Source: an uncultured Bacteroidales bacterium (GTDB lineage: Bacteria > Bacteroidota > Bacteroidia > Bacteroidales > Bacteroidaceae). From it: a DNA stretch of 64,000 bases. Within the stretch, counting starts at the first letter, position 1; the number at the start of each line of letters is the position of its first letter. Made by a program: the position numbers and the translations under genes. Shown piece after piece: positions 43,586 through 51,932 of the stretch. Below the pieces are notes generated by a model. It was not told the DNA's origin. It saw nothing but the letters and a program-made list of their open reading frames with translations, and made no database searches. Location of the stretch: NCBI GenBank assembly GCA_902799355.1, contig CADCAG010000028.1, positions 1 through 64,000 on the forward strand, in the 5' to 3' direction.

Positions 43586-45031
43586 ATGGCAAATATGAAA
43601 TCGCTGGCCAAGGATACGGCCATCTACGGACTGTCGAGCATCGTCGGCAGATTCCTCAACTATCTGTTAGTACCGCTCTACACCTATTATATGCCGCACG
43701 ATACCGGCGACTACGGCATCAGCACCAATGTATATGCCTATGTGGCGCTGATACTGGTGTTGCTGACCTTCGGCATGGAGACTACCTTGTTCCGCTTCGC
43801 CAACGATGAGCGCAGCAAGCCCGATACTGTATTCTCTACGGCCATGGCGGTGGTAGGAGGGCTGACAGCCATCTTCCTGCTGTTACTCTTTGGATTAATC
43901 AATCCCATCAGCGAGGCTCTCGGCTATACTGCTCATCCGGACTATCTGTTGATGATGGGTGTGGTGGTAGCTCTTGACGCTCTGCAGGCTATCCCCTTCA
44001 GCTTCCTGCGCTACCAGAAGCGAGCCATTCGTTTTGCATCGCTGAAGATGTTGTTTATTGTACTGAATATCGGACTTAACGTGCTCTATTTCGTCGTACT
44101 CGGCAAGACATCGGTATTCTACGTATTCTTTATTAACCTGCTGTGTACGGCATTCATCACGTTATTCTTCATACCAGATTTGTTTAAGGTACAGTGGAAG
44201 TTCGACGACCAACTGCTGCGCCAGATGTTCAGCTATTCGTGGCCCATCCTGATACTGGGTATCGCTGGCATTCTGAACCAGGTAGCCGACAAGATTCTCT
44301 TCCCATTGGTCTATCCTGACGATGAACAGGCTAAAATCTTACTGGGTGACTACGGCTCGTGCGTGAAGATTGCGATGATCATGGCAATGATTACCCAGGC
44401 CTTCCGCTATGCCTACGAGCCCATTGTCTTTGCGAAGTCAAAGGATGCCGACAAGACGGAATACTATGCCGCTGCCATGAAGTACTTCCTTATCTTCACG
44501 CTGCTGGCATTCCTGTGTGTCGTGGGCTGGATGCCGCTATTGCAATATATAATAGGTTCCAACTACCGTGAAGGACTGGGTGTAGTACCTATCGTCATGG
44601 CTGCAGAGATCATGATGGGCGTCTACTTCAACTTGTCGTTCTGGTATAAACTTATCGACAAGACCATCTATGGCGCATGGTTCTCGCTGGCAGGGTGCAC
44701 GGTACTCTTTGCCGTCAACATCCTCTTCATCCCTGAATATGGCTACTGGGCCTGTGCATGGGGTGGGGTAGCAGGCTATGGCACAGCCATGGTGCTGAGC
44801 TATGTTGTAGGACAGCAGAAGAACCCCATACCTTATCCCATGAAGGACATCTTCTGCTACGTGCTGCTGACAGCTTGTTTCTTCTGCGCCATGCAGCTCA
44901 GCAGCGAGTGGCCCATGATTGGGGCGCTGGCTTTCAACACCCTGTTTATCATCCTCTTCGTGGCTTACATCATTTATCGTGACCTGCCACTGAAGAGCCT
45001 CCCCGTAATTGGAAAGTACTTTAGAAAATAG
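43586..45031 (+). CDS. polysaccharide flippase (MOP superfamily, Wzx-like)
   Basis: The product has 481 residues with 12-14 hydrophobic segments. LAKDTAIYGLSSIVGRFLNY and FGMETTLFRFAN are typical of lipopolysaccharide or polysaccharide exporters of the MOP superfamily, which flip undecaprenyl-linked glycans across the inner membrane. No glycosyltransferase genes are nearby, so its glycan cannot be inferred. A MurJ-like role in peptidoglycan precursor export is less likely from the sequence style. The peptidase gene begins 8 nt after its stop. Confidence 0.87.
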   Translation: MANMKSLAKDTAIYGLSSIVGRFLNYLLVPLYTYYMPHDTGDYGISTNVYAYVALILVLLTFGMETTLFRFANDERSKPDTVFSTAMAVVGGLTAIFLLLLFGLINPISEALGYTAHPDYLLMMGVVVALDALQAIPFSFLRYQKRAIRFASLKMLFIVLNIGLNVLYFVVLGKTSVFYVFFINLLCTAFITLFFIPDLFKVQWKFDDQLLRQMFSYSWPILILGIAGILNQVADKILFPLVYPDDEQAKILLGDYGSCVKIAMIMAMITQAFRYAYEPIVFAKSKDADKTEYYAAAMKYFLIFTLLAFLCVVGWMPLLQYIIGSNYREGLGVVPIVMAAEIMMGVYFNLSFWYKLIDKTIYGAWFSLAGCTVLFAVNILFIPEYGYWACAWGGVAGYGTAMVLSYVVGQQKNPIPYPMKDIFCYVLLTACFFCAMQLSSEWPMIGALAFNTLFIILFVAYIIYRDLPLKSLPVIGKYFRK

Positions 45032-45039
45032 GATTAATA

Positions 45040-47151
45040 ATGAAAAAACTATTCTTATCATTGATGAGTCTGTGCGCTCTCGGAGCATATGCAGACGAAG
45101 GCATGTGGACACTGTATAACCTGCCCACCGCCATTTACCAACAGATGCAGCAGGAGGGTTTCCAGCTGCCTATGGAACAATTGTATCAGTCGGATAACGC
45201 CATCAAAAACAATGTCATCAATTTTAGTGGCTACTGTTCAGGTGTCGTCGTGTCGCCCAACGGATTGGTCTTCACCAACCACCACTGCGGCTTCGACGCT
45301 ATCCGCCGCCACTCTACCGTAGAGCACGACTACATGCTCAATGGCTTTGTCGCCCAAAGCTATGAAGAGGAGTTGCCCAACGAGGACATCTTCGTCAGCT
45401 TCATGATTGAGCAGAAGGATGTCACCGACAAGATAGTACCGCAGCTGAAAGGTATGAGCATGGACCGTCAGGCAGAGTATGTAGACTCACTGGAGAATGC
45501 CTGGCAGAAAGAGATTCACCAGCAGGACTCTACCCTGCGTGTTGAGGTGAAGCCTTTCTATGAGGGTAATGCATACTATATGACTACCTACCGCGACTTC
45601 TACGACGTGCGTCTGGTATTCACCGTTCCCAAGTCGATGGGTAAGTATGGTGGTGAGACCGACAACTGGATGTGGCCGCGCCAGACCTGCGACTACTCGG
45701 TATTCCGCATCTATGCTGACCCCAAGACCAATGGTCCTGCCAAATACTCTAAGGACAACGTGCCCTACCATCCCGCATCGTGGGCTCCCGTCAGTCTGCA
45801 GGGTTACAAGCCTGGCGACTTCGCTATGATTATGGGTTATCCTGGCAGCACCAGCCGCTACCTGTCAAGCTACGGCATCCAGGAGCGCCGTGACGCCATG
45901 AACAAGACCATGGTGCAGGCTCGTGGTGTCAAGCAGGAGATTATGTGGCGCCGCATGCTCAGCTCGGAGGCCATCCGTATCCAGTATGAGTCGAAGTATG
46001 CCCACAGCAGCAACTACTGGAAGAACTCCATCGGTATGAACAAATGTATCGATTCCATCGGACTCATCCAGCAGAAGCGACAGTTTGAGACCCGTCTGCG
46101 CCAGTGGCAGGACAGCACAGGTTATCTGAAGGGTAAACTCGACTTCGACAAGTTGGCAAAGCTCTACCAGCAGCGTTTCCAAAGTGTTCGTGCGCTCTAC
46201 TATTGGAACGAGACGTGGGGCCGCGAGTGCGACCAGCTGTCGGTACGTGCCAAGAGAGTGCATAGCGGCATTGCCGTACAAGGACCCAAGGACAAGAAGA
46301 AAAAACAGTATGTCACCTTCGACGACAATAGCAAGGAGTGGGATCAGGAGACCGACCGCGAACTGCTGGCAGCCATGATGAAGAACTACCGCCAGCATGT
46401 CGACCAGAAATACCATATCGATGTCTTCAAGACCATCGACCGCGACTTCAAGGGCGACTACCGTGCTTATGTCGACTACGTCTACGACAAGTCTATGCTG
46501 ATGAAGAGCGGTAAGAAACTGTATATCAATAAGAAGAAGTTTGACAAAGACCCTGGCGTCATCTACGGTCAAGACCTCATCGAGTTGCGCGCCATCCTGC
46601 GCGCCGACCTGCTGGCTATTGCCGACAGCATCGAACAGCAAGAGCAGTGGCTCTGTGCCGCCAAGCTGCGCATGGAACAAGACCTGCCCAACTACTCTGA
46701 CGCCAACTTTACCATGCGTATGACCTACGGACAGGTTGGTGAATATCTGTTGGACGGCAAACCCTCAGGCTACTATACCACCGCCCGCTCGCTGTGGGAC
46801 AAGATGCAGAAGGCCGACCAGAACGTAGAGTACTATGCTGAGCCTATCATGCACGAACTGCTCTCCAGCAACGACTTCGGTCCTTATGGCGACAAGGAGA
46901 CGGGTACCATGCAGCTCTGCTTCCTTTCGAACAACGACATCACGGGTGGTAACTCCGGCTCACCCATCTTCAATGGCAAGGGCGAACTGCTGGGTCTGGC
47001 CTTCGACGGCAACTGGGACTCGCTGTCCAGCGACATCTTCTTCGACCGTCAGCTGGCACGTACCATCAATGTCGATGTCCGCTACATGCTGTTCATGATG
47101 GACCGTTGGGGACATGCAGACAGACTGATTAAAGAGATTAATGCCAAATAA
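45040..47151 (+). CDS. S46 dipeptidyl-peptidase, DPP7-like
   Basis: The product has 703 residues with a signal peptide (ALGAYADEG). The chymotrypsin-like halves flank a helical domain. The catalytic His lies in TNHHCGFDAI (about 80) and the nucleophile in TGGNSGSP (Ser about 639). Eighteen residues after that Ser stands Gly (LAFDGNW), the position that is Gly in DPP7 and Arg in the acidic-specific DPP11. I therefore expect release of dipeptides with a hydrophobic second residue in the periplasm. It would supply peptides as an amino-acid source. Confidence 0.88.
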   Translation: MKKLFLSLMSLCALGAYADEGMWTLYNLPTAIYQQMQQEGFQLPMEQLYQSDNAIKNNVINFSGYCSGVVVSPNGLVFTNHHCGFDAIRRHSTVEHDYMLNGFVAQSYEEELPNEDIFVSFMIEQKDVTDKIVPQLKGMSMDRQAEYVDSLENAWQKEIHQQDSTLRVEVKPFYEGNAYYMTTYRDFYDVRLVFTVPKSMGKYGGETDNWMWPRQTCDYSVFRIYADPKTNGPAKYSKDNVPYHPASWAPVSLQGYKPGDFAMIMGYPGSTSRYLSSYGIQERRDAMNKTMVQARGVKQEIMWRRMLSSEAIRIQYESKYAHSSNYWKNSIGMNKCIDSIGLIQQKRQFETRLRQWQDSTGYLKGKLDFDKLAKLYQQRFQSVRALYYWNETWGRECDQLSVRAKRVHSGIAVQGPKDKKKKQYVTFDDNSKEWDQETDRELLAAMMKNYRQHVDQKYHIDVFKTIDRDFKGDYRAYVDYVYDKSMLMKSGKKLYINKKKFDKDPGVIYGQDLIELRAILRADLLAIADSIEQQEQWLCAAKLRMEQDLPNYSDANFTMRMTYGQVGEYLLDGKPSGYYTTARSLWDKMQKADQNVEYYAEPIMHELLSSNDFGPYGDKETGTMQLCFLSNNDITGGNSGSPIFNGKGELLGLAFDGNWDSLSSDIFFDRQLARTINVDVRYMLFMMDRWGHADRLIKEINAK

Positions 47152-47184
47152 TTTGGTGCGTTAGGTAATTTTCTTGGATAAAAA

Positions 47185-47216
47185 TTTGCATTATTCAGAC
47201 ATAATGACTATCTTTG
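47185..47216 (+). promoter_or_regulatory. promoter of the small lipoprotein gene
   Basis: TTTG at 47185-47188 and TATCTTTG at 47209-47216 match the -33 and -7 elements with a 20-nt spacer. Confidence 0.6.
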
Positions 47217-47247
47217 CTGCGATTTTAATATTTAATAACAGTAAATT

Positions 47248-47640
47248 ATGAAGAAAATTCAGTCTATGATGCTTATGCTGCTGGTAGCAGTGATGGGCAT
47301 GTGTGTGCAGTCTTGTGGTGATGATGATAATAATTCTTCACCTGTTCTGAGTATGTATACTATTCAAGCAAAATTAGTTGATAAGGGAAATCTTAGTGAT
47401 GGAGCAGTAGCGCAGGTTAATCAGCTCTGCGATGCTATCAAGAGGACAGATACTGCTACAGAAGATGCCGTTATTAAGGCTCTTGATACTACTATGCCTT
47501 CATTTGCCGCTGCATTTCCTACGAAAGGCGAAAATGATGTAAACGCTATTTACACTATTAAGATTTACATTACAAATAGTGCTGGTAAGGAAATCTATAG
47601 CAGAAGGATTGAGATTAAGGACGGAGAGGCTAAGTATTAA
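47248..47640 (+). CDS. small hypothetical lipoprotein
   Basis: The product has 130 residues. The signal peptide ends at a lipobox (CVQSCGDDD) and an acidic DDD stretch follows, as in surface-exposed Bacteroidota lipoproteins. The remainder is one small domain (YTIQAKLVDKG, then TIKIYITNSAGKEIYSRR) with a beta-strand pattern; I do not recognise the family. It has its own promoter and terminator. Codon use is more AT-rich than in its neighbours. Confidence 0.7.
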   Translation: MKKIQSMMLMLLVAVMGMCVQSCGDDDNNSSPVLSMYTIQAKLVDKGNLSDGAVAQVNQLCDAIKRTDTATEDAVIKALDTTMPSFAAAFPTKGENDVNAIYTIKIYITNSAGKEIYSRRIEIKDGEAKY

Positions 47641-47661
47641 TTAATCTTTGTCTATCATAAT

Positions 47662-47694
47662 AAGAGACGCTTCATTCGAAGCGTCTCTTTTTAT
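47662..47694. terminator. terminator of the lipoprotein gene
   Basis: A 12-bp perfect stem (47662-47673 with 47678-47689) is followed by a T run on the plus strand. Nearly the same stem recurs at 51902-51929. Confidence 0.85.
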
Positions 47695-47714
47695 TTCTTC
47701 TTACGAGGTTTTCT
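47663..47714. repeat. copy of the helicase 3' end and terminator (left direct repeat)
   Basis: 47663-47711 aligns with 51902-51953 with a few substitutions and one 3-nt gap. The minus-strand codons at 47714-47691 read RKPRKKK and a stop, the same last residues as the DEAD-box helicase that ends at 51933. In-frame sequence further upstream is closed by a stop within two codons, so this is a relic and not a gene. Confidence 0.65.
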
Positions 47715-47764
47715 GAATCACAGGGACATTTCCCCACAAATCTCATGGAATGCCGATGTATAAA

Positions 47765-47950
47765 GGGTTTGAGAGGTGGGGAACCCTGGATTAGATTCCC
47801 CATGGGTTCCCCATAGGTTCCCCACTTTGGATCTCTCAAGATGAGCTTATTCTTGCTAAGTAGACACATCAAGGGGGAATGTATGGGGAATATGTGGGGA
47901 ATCTCGGAATAGGTTCCCCACACTGGAACCCCAGTAGATAAAGGCACTGG
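47765..47950. repeat. cluster of GGTTCCCCA repeats in both orientations
   Basis: GTGGGGAACC (47776-47785) and GGTTCCCCAC (47816-47825) are exact inverses. Further copies of GGTTCCCCA or TGGGGAA occur at about 47804, 47884, 47895 and 47911. A 134-codon minus-strand frame across it only mirrors the repeats (WGTY and GEPMGN units). Confidence 0.6.
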
Positions 47951-47981
47951 GGGAATGTGAGGCCTTTTATGAAATGTACAA

Positions 47982-48052
47982 CTAATACAGAAACGAGAAC
48001 AGCTAAGCCAGCACTGGCTTAGCTGTCCCTGTATCTGGCTACAGCTGTCTCG
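47982..48052. repeat. inverted repeat related to the element at 13212-13263
   Basis: ACAGCTAAGCCAG (47999-48011) pairs with 48014-48026. The flanking CTAATACAGAAACGAGA and GGCTACAGCTGTCTCG (48037-48052) match 13212-13228 (one mismatch) and 13246-13261 (exact). Confidence 0.6.
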
Positions 48053-48293
48053 CGTCTGTGTCAGCTGTATTCGCAATCAGAGGTTTTTGATTGAATTTTG
48101 AATCATTGTTCTTCATTGTTTTTCCACATATCCTGGCGATTGATACCACGTAACATTACATGGTATATACCTGTCCCGCTTTGCTCTCTTCCAACCCTTG
48201 GCATACATTGATTGTTTAATCCAATAGCGTTATAGACTTATTGCTTATTGTGCGAAATCTGTTTTTTCAATCAGACCTGTCCCTTTGATTGGC

Positions 48294-48330
48294 CACGCCT
48301 AACGTTCACTATCACAGAGCGTTAGGCGTG
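48294..48330. repeat. inverted repeat CACGCCTAACG, related to 13152-13192
   Basis: CACGCCTAACG (48294-48304) pairs with 48320-48330 over 11 bp. The same CACGCCTAA core forms the stem at 13154-13190. I see no gene in 48053-48414. Confidence 0.6.
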
Positions 48331-48414
48331 AACCTTGTTTTTCATGGACACGAATTTATTGCAATTCTTTTTAAAAAAATAAGTGAAAACATTTAGTTGT
48401 TTCAAAAAATGTTG

Positions 48415-48422
48415 TAACTTTG
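48415..48422 (+). promoter_or_regulatory. -7 box of the two-sensor operon
   Basis: TAACTTTG ends 6 nt before the ATG at 48429, so the transcript is probably leaderless. Confidence 0.55.
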
Positions 48423-48428
48423 CAACTG

Positions 48429-49910
48429 ATGAGGAGACTGACCGAGAAACAATCACGACATTCGCTGACCACACAACTCGTTGTATGGGTTGTCGGATTC
48501 GTCTCTTTGCTTTTCGTCACGGCTCTCTTTATCATGTTCCACCATGCCCGTCAATCCATCTATCATGAGGCAATGGAAAAAGCGCGTCAGACGCTGCGCA
48601 CCACTGAGCTTCGCATCGACAATACGCTGAGTGAGGTGGAGACGGCAACGCGCAGCATGCACTGGACCATTGAGAAGCGCCTGAACCAGCCGGAAATCAT
48701 GGATAGCCTCTGTCGGCAGCTGGTAGCTACCAATCCCCATATTCAGGGCTGTGCCGTCGCCTTCGAGCCAGGTGTCTATCCTCAGTATGGTACTTACCAT
48801 GAGGTATATGCCTATCGCACCCATGCCGACTCCTCAGTGATTCGTGTGGCGATAAACAGCGGACGACAGCCATACACACGGGAGAAATGGTACTTCGCAC
48901 CGCTGCACCTTAACAAACCTATATGGATAGACCCATACATAGATGGCGACCAGGGTGAGACATCCATCATCACGTCATACGGCATGCCACTGCACAACAG
49001 CAGTGGTGAGCTCGTCGGTGTACTGTCAACAGACATCTCAATGAAGTGGTTTTCTGACCTTATACTCTCGCTGCGACCGTTCCCCAACTCGCACGCTACG
49101 GTAATGAGCACCGATGGTCACCTCATCATCCACCCCGAGAACACGCTGAAAGAACATGAGGCACACTTCAACGAGGCCTACACCGACGTGACCAACGATG
49201 CCCATCTGGCAGCCATATCGATGATGACGGGCCATGCTGGCCATAGCGAAATGTGCGTTGACGGCACGCCGAACTTCATCTTCTATCACCCCTTTGAGAA
49301 TGCCGGATGGAGCGTAGCCATCGTCTGTCCGGAGAGCGACATCTTCAATTCCTACAATTCGCTGTTACGCTATACCATTATTATCAGCCTGACAGGTCTG
49401 GTGCTCTTGGCATTGTTCTGCCTGTTCATTAGTCACCGACAACTACGCCCCTTGCAGCGTTTGGTGGACGAAGCCCATAGCATGGCTGAAGGCCAGCTTG
49501 ATGTTCCTGTGGAGAAGAGTCACCGCACCGATGAGGTGGGCTACGTGCAGAACACCTTCCGGCAGATGCAGGAGAAGATAGGACTGCACATCGCCCATAT
49601 TACCCAACTGACCGATGCGCTACGTCAGCGCAACGAAGATTTGAAACTGGCCTACGAACAAGCCCGTGAGGCTGATCGTATGAAAGATGCTGTCATCCTG
49701 AACATGAGTGACCGCATGGAACAGTCGGTCAAGGGTATCCACGCCACCGTGGGTGAATTCCGTCAGCATATTGCCGACATGGATGCTGAGGAATGTAGCC
49801 ATATGGCCGATAAGATTGGCCGATATACCGAGACGACCACCGAATTGCTGGGCAACCTGCTCGACATTGCCGACAGGAAAAATATGAAAGAGGAGGAATG
49901 CCCATGTTAG
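48429..49910 (+). CDS. dCache-HAMP sensor with degenerate kinase-type dimerisation domain
   Basis: The product has 493 residues. Order: membrane helix (about 17-40), periplasmic dCache-type sensor (about 45-300, with WIDPYIDGDQGETSIITSYG and GWSVAIVCPESDIF), second membrane helix (about 313-335), HAMP and coiled coil, then about 70 residues resembling a HisKA domain. Where kinases have MSHEIRTPLN this protein has MSDRMEQSVKG, so the phosphoacceptor His is missing, and no ATPase domain follows. It overlaps the next gene, a real kinase with the same sensor type, by 7 nt. I infer a non-catalytic partner in a mixed dimer. Confidence 0.75.
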   Translation: MRRLTEKQSRHSLTTQLVVWVVGFVSLLFVTALFIMFHHARQSIYHEAMEKARQTLRTTELRIDNTLSEVETATRSMHWTIEKRLNQPEIMDSLCRQLVATNPHIQGCAVAFEPGVYPQYGTYHEVYAYRTHADSSVIRVAINSGRQPYTREKWYFAPLHLNKPIWIDPYIDGDQGETSIITSYGMPLHNSSGELVGVLSTDISMKWFSDLILSLRPFPNSHATVMSTDGHLIIHPENTLKEHEAHFNEAYTDVTNDAHLAAISMMTGHAGHSEMCVDGTPNFIFYHPFENAGWSVAIVCPESDIFNSYNSLLRYTIIISLTGLVLLALFCLFISHRQLRPLQRLVDEAHSMAEGQLDVPVEKSHRTDEVGYVQNTFRQMQEKIGLHIAHITQLTDALRQRNEDLKLAYEQAREADRMKDAVILNMSDRMEQSVKGIHATVGEFRQHIADMDAEECSHMADKIGRYTETTTELLGNLLDIADRKNMKEEECPC

Positions 49911-51820
49911 AGATGCGAAAACACATACGAAAGTCGCTGGCGATTAAGCTCTGTCTGGACATTCTCTTCGTCGTCATGCTGATATTCACGCTGTCGCTTG
50001 GATTCCTGTACTGGCAGTCGCGTGGCATCATCCGTCAGGAGGCCATCGACGAGGCTTCGCATGTGTTGGACAACACGGCTCTGCGTGTAAAGGGACAAAT
50101 GCTAGAGTTAGAGACGGCCACGCGAAATATCCTGTGGCTCGTCAACCTCAACCACCAGCAGGACTCCCTGCTGTGGTATTCACACCGCATCGTCGCCAAC
50201 CATCCACATGTCAATGGCTGTTCCATCACCATGGAACCCGACTACTATCCCGGTGAGGACTATGGATTCTCGGCCTATTCCGTACGCATCGACAACAAGA
50301 AGGAATCACAGAAGGATTCAGTGGCTACGGTGCGTGAGGCTGACTATGACTATTATAACAAGGTATGGTACAAGACACCACGCCAAAAGAATGCCGCCTG
50401 CTGGGTGGACCCATTTGATGACTACAACGCAGGTACACTGTCCAGTCCTGAGATGATAGCCTCTTACTGTGTGCCGCTGTACGACGGAAAGGGCAAGTTC
50501 ATCGGCGTCATCTCCACCGACCTGTCGCTGAGGAAACTGACGGAGACAATCACCGCCGAGCATCCCTACGAGAATTCCTACTTTATGATGCTGGGTGCCG
50601 ATGGCCATTACTTTGTACACCCTGACACCACAAAGGTGCTGAAACAGTCCATCTTCACAGGCACCGACCCCAGAGAGAATCCCGACGTCGTGACATTGGG
50701 CTACGAGATGACCAATGGACGTACTGGTCACATGGATGTCAACCTTGACGGCCGTCAGCTCATCGTACTCTATCGCCCCTTGGAGGGAACGCAGTGGAGT
50801 GTGGCATTGGTATGTCCCTCCAACGAGATGTTGCGTGGATACAACAGGCTGAACTACATCCTGCTACCCTTACTCTTGATAGGACTCCTACTGCTCGCTC
50901 TGGGGTGCCAACGTATTGTGCGACATGTCGTACAGCCGTTGGGCCTGCTGGCTGCCGAGTTACGGCAGATAGGCGACGGTAACTATGAGAAAACACTGCC
51001 GCACAGCGAACGTACCGACTTGATAGGTCAGTTGCAAAACAGTTTCTGCCAGATGCGCCGTAGCATTAGCCAGCACATCAGAGATGCAGAACAGACGAAA
51101 CAGGAAACCGAACAGCGTACCAAGGAACTGGAACAGGCCACTCTGTTGGCACGTGAGGCCAGCGAACAGAAGACGCAGTTCATGCAGGACATGTCGCACC
51201 AGATACGAACACCGCTCAACATCGTTCACGGCTTCTCACAGATTCTGCGTGACAATGAGGAAATTACTGATGATGAAAAACAGCAGATTGTCGAGACCAT
51301 GTACGTACAAACCAATGCCCTCGACTATATGGTAAGTAAGTTGCTCACCGCCTCACTCATCGAAAGCCATCAGTCCATCAGCACCGATGATATCGTCAGC
51401 TGCAATGAGCTGGCCCGTGAGGCCTTTGACAATGCCAGCAGCCTCATTACGCCTGCTGTCGAGATGCATTTGGACAGTCATGTCGCTGATACGGTCACTG
51501 TCAAAACCAACCGCCATCATTTGCTCATTGTTCTCACGGAGCTTCTTTTCAACGCCCTCCACTTTACCCGTGAGGGCAGTGTCACCCTGCGCATTGATGC
51601 CGTCGACGACACCGTGCGTTTCACTGTCGAAGACACAGGATCTGGCATTCCTTCCGACAAGACTGACTTCGTATTTGAAAAATTTACCAAGCTCGACATG
51701 TTTACCGATGGACTTGGCCTTGGGCTCTTCCTTTGTCGCCGCGTCGTCGAGCTCATGGGAGGCAGTTTGACGCTTGACACCCAATACACTGGTGGCAGCC
51801 GTTTTATCCTGATTTCTTAA
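49904..51820 (+). CDS. dCache-HAMP sensor histidine kinase
   Basis: The product has 638 residues. The ATG at 49904 is preferred over 49898 because AGGAGG (49891-49896) lies 7 nt before it. Order: membrane helix, periplasmic dCache-type sensor (WVDPFDDYNAGTLSSPEMIASY, QWSVALVCPSNEM), second membrane helix (about 320), HAMP, coiled coil, HisKA with His about 432 in MSHQIRTPLN, and HATPase_c with LFNALHFT, VEDTGSGIP and GLGLGLFLC. It is a complete histidine kinase. No response regulator gene lies nearby, so its partner is elsewhere. Confidence 0.9.
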   Translation: MLEMRKHIRKSLAIKLCLDILFVVMLIFTLSLGFLYWQSRGIIRQEAIDEASHVLDNTALRVKGQMLELETATRNILWLVNLNHQQDSLLWYSHRIVANHPHVNGCSITMEPDYYPGEDYGFSAYSVRIDNKKESQKDSVATVREADYDYYNKVWYKTPRQKNAACWVDPFDDYNAGTLSSPEMIASYCVPLYDGKGKFIGVISTDLSLRKLTETITAEHPYENSYFMMLGADGHYFVHPDTTKVLKQSIFTGTDPRENPDVVTLGYEMTNGRTGHMDVNLDGRQLIVLYRPLEGTQWSVALVCPSNEMLRGYNRLNYILLPLLLIGLLLLALGCQRIVRHVVQPLGLLAAELRQIGDGNYEKTLPHSERTDLIGQLQNSFCQMRRSISQHIRDAEQTKQETEQRTKELEQATLLAREASEQKTQFMQDMSHQIRTPLNIVHGFSQILRDNEEITDDEKQQIVETMYVQTNALDYMVSKLLTASLIESHQSISTDDIVSCNELAREAFDNASSLITPAVEMHLDSHVADTVTVKTNRHHLLIVLTELLFNALHFTREGSVTLRIDAVDDTVRFTVEDTGSGIPSDKTDFVFEKFTKLDMFTDGLGLGLFLCRRVVELMGGSLTLDTQYTGGSRFILIS

Positions 51821-51832
51821 TCTGGGCATCCC

Positions 51833-51863
51833 CATCAATCAGAGGGAAAGATTTTTGATTGAT
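51833..51863 (+). terminator. weak hairpin after the kinase gene
   Basis: ATCAATCA (51833-51840) pairs with TGATTGAT around a loop of about 14 nt. It lacks a clear T run, and the stronger hairpin at 51902 may do the work. Confidence 0.4.
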
Positions 51864-51901
51864 AAAATCAAAGTAACTGTGATTCGGGATGACATATGAA
51901 T

Positions 51902-51930
51902 AGAGACGCTCCATTCGAAGCGTCTCTTTG
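51902..51930. terminator. bidirectional terminator between kinase and helicase genes
   Basis: AGAGACGCT and AGCGTCTCT flank a short CATTCGA-type loop with T or A runs on the two sides. It is almost the same hairpin as 47662-47689 and belongs to the right direct repeat (51902-51953). Confidence 0.75.
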
Positions 51931-51932
51931 TT

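Noticed and set aside
47765..47950. Possible CRISPR array
   Set aside because: The GGTTCCCCA units are short, occur in both orientations and have no regular spacers; no cas gene is present.
47672..48076. A 134-codon minus-strand frame with WGTY and GEPMGN units
   Set aside because: It only translates the GGTTCCCCA repeat cluster and a terminator hairpin; no promoter or signal supports a gene.
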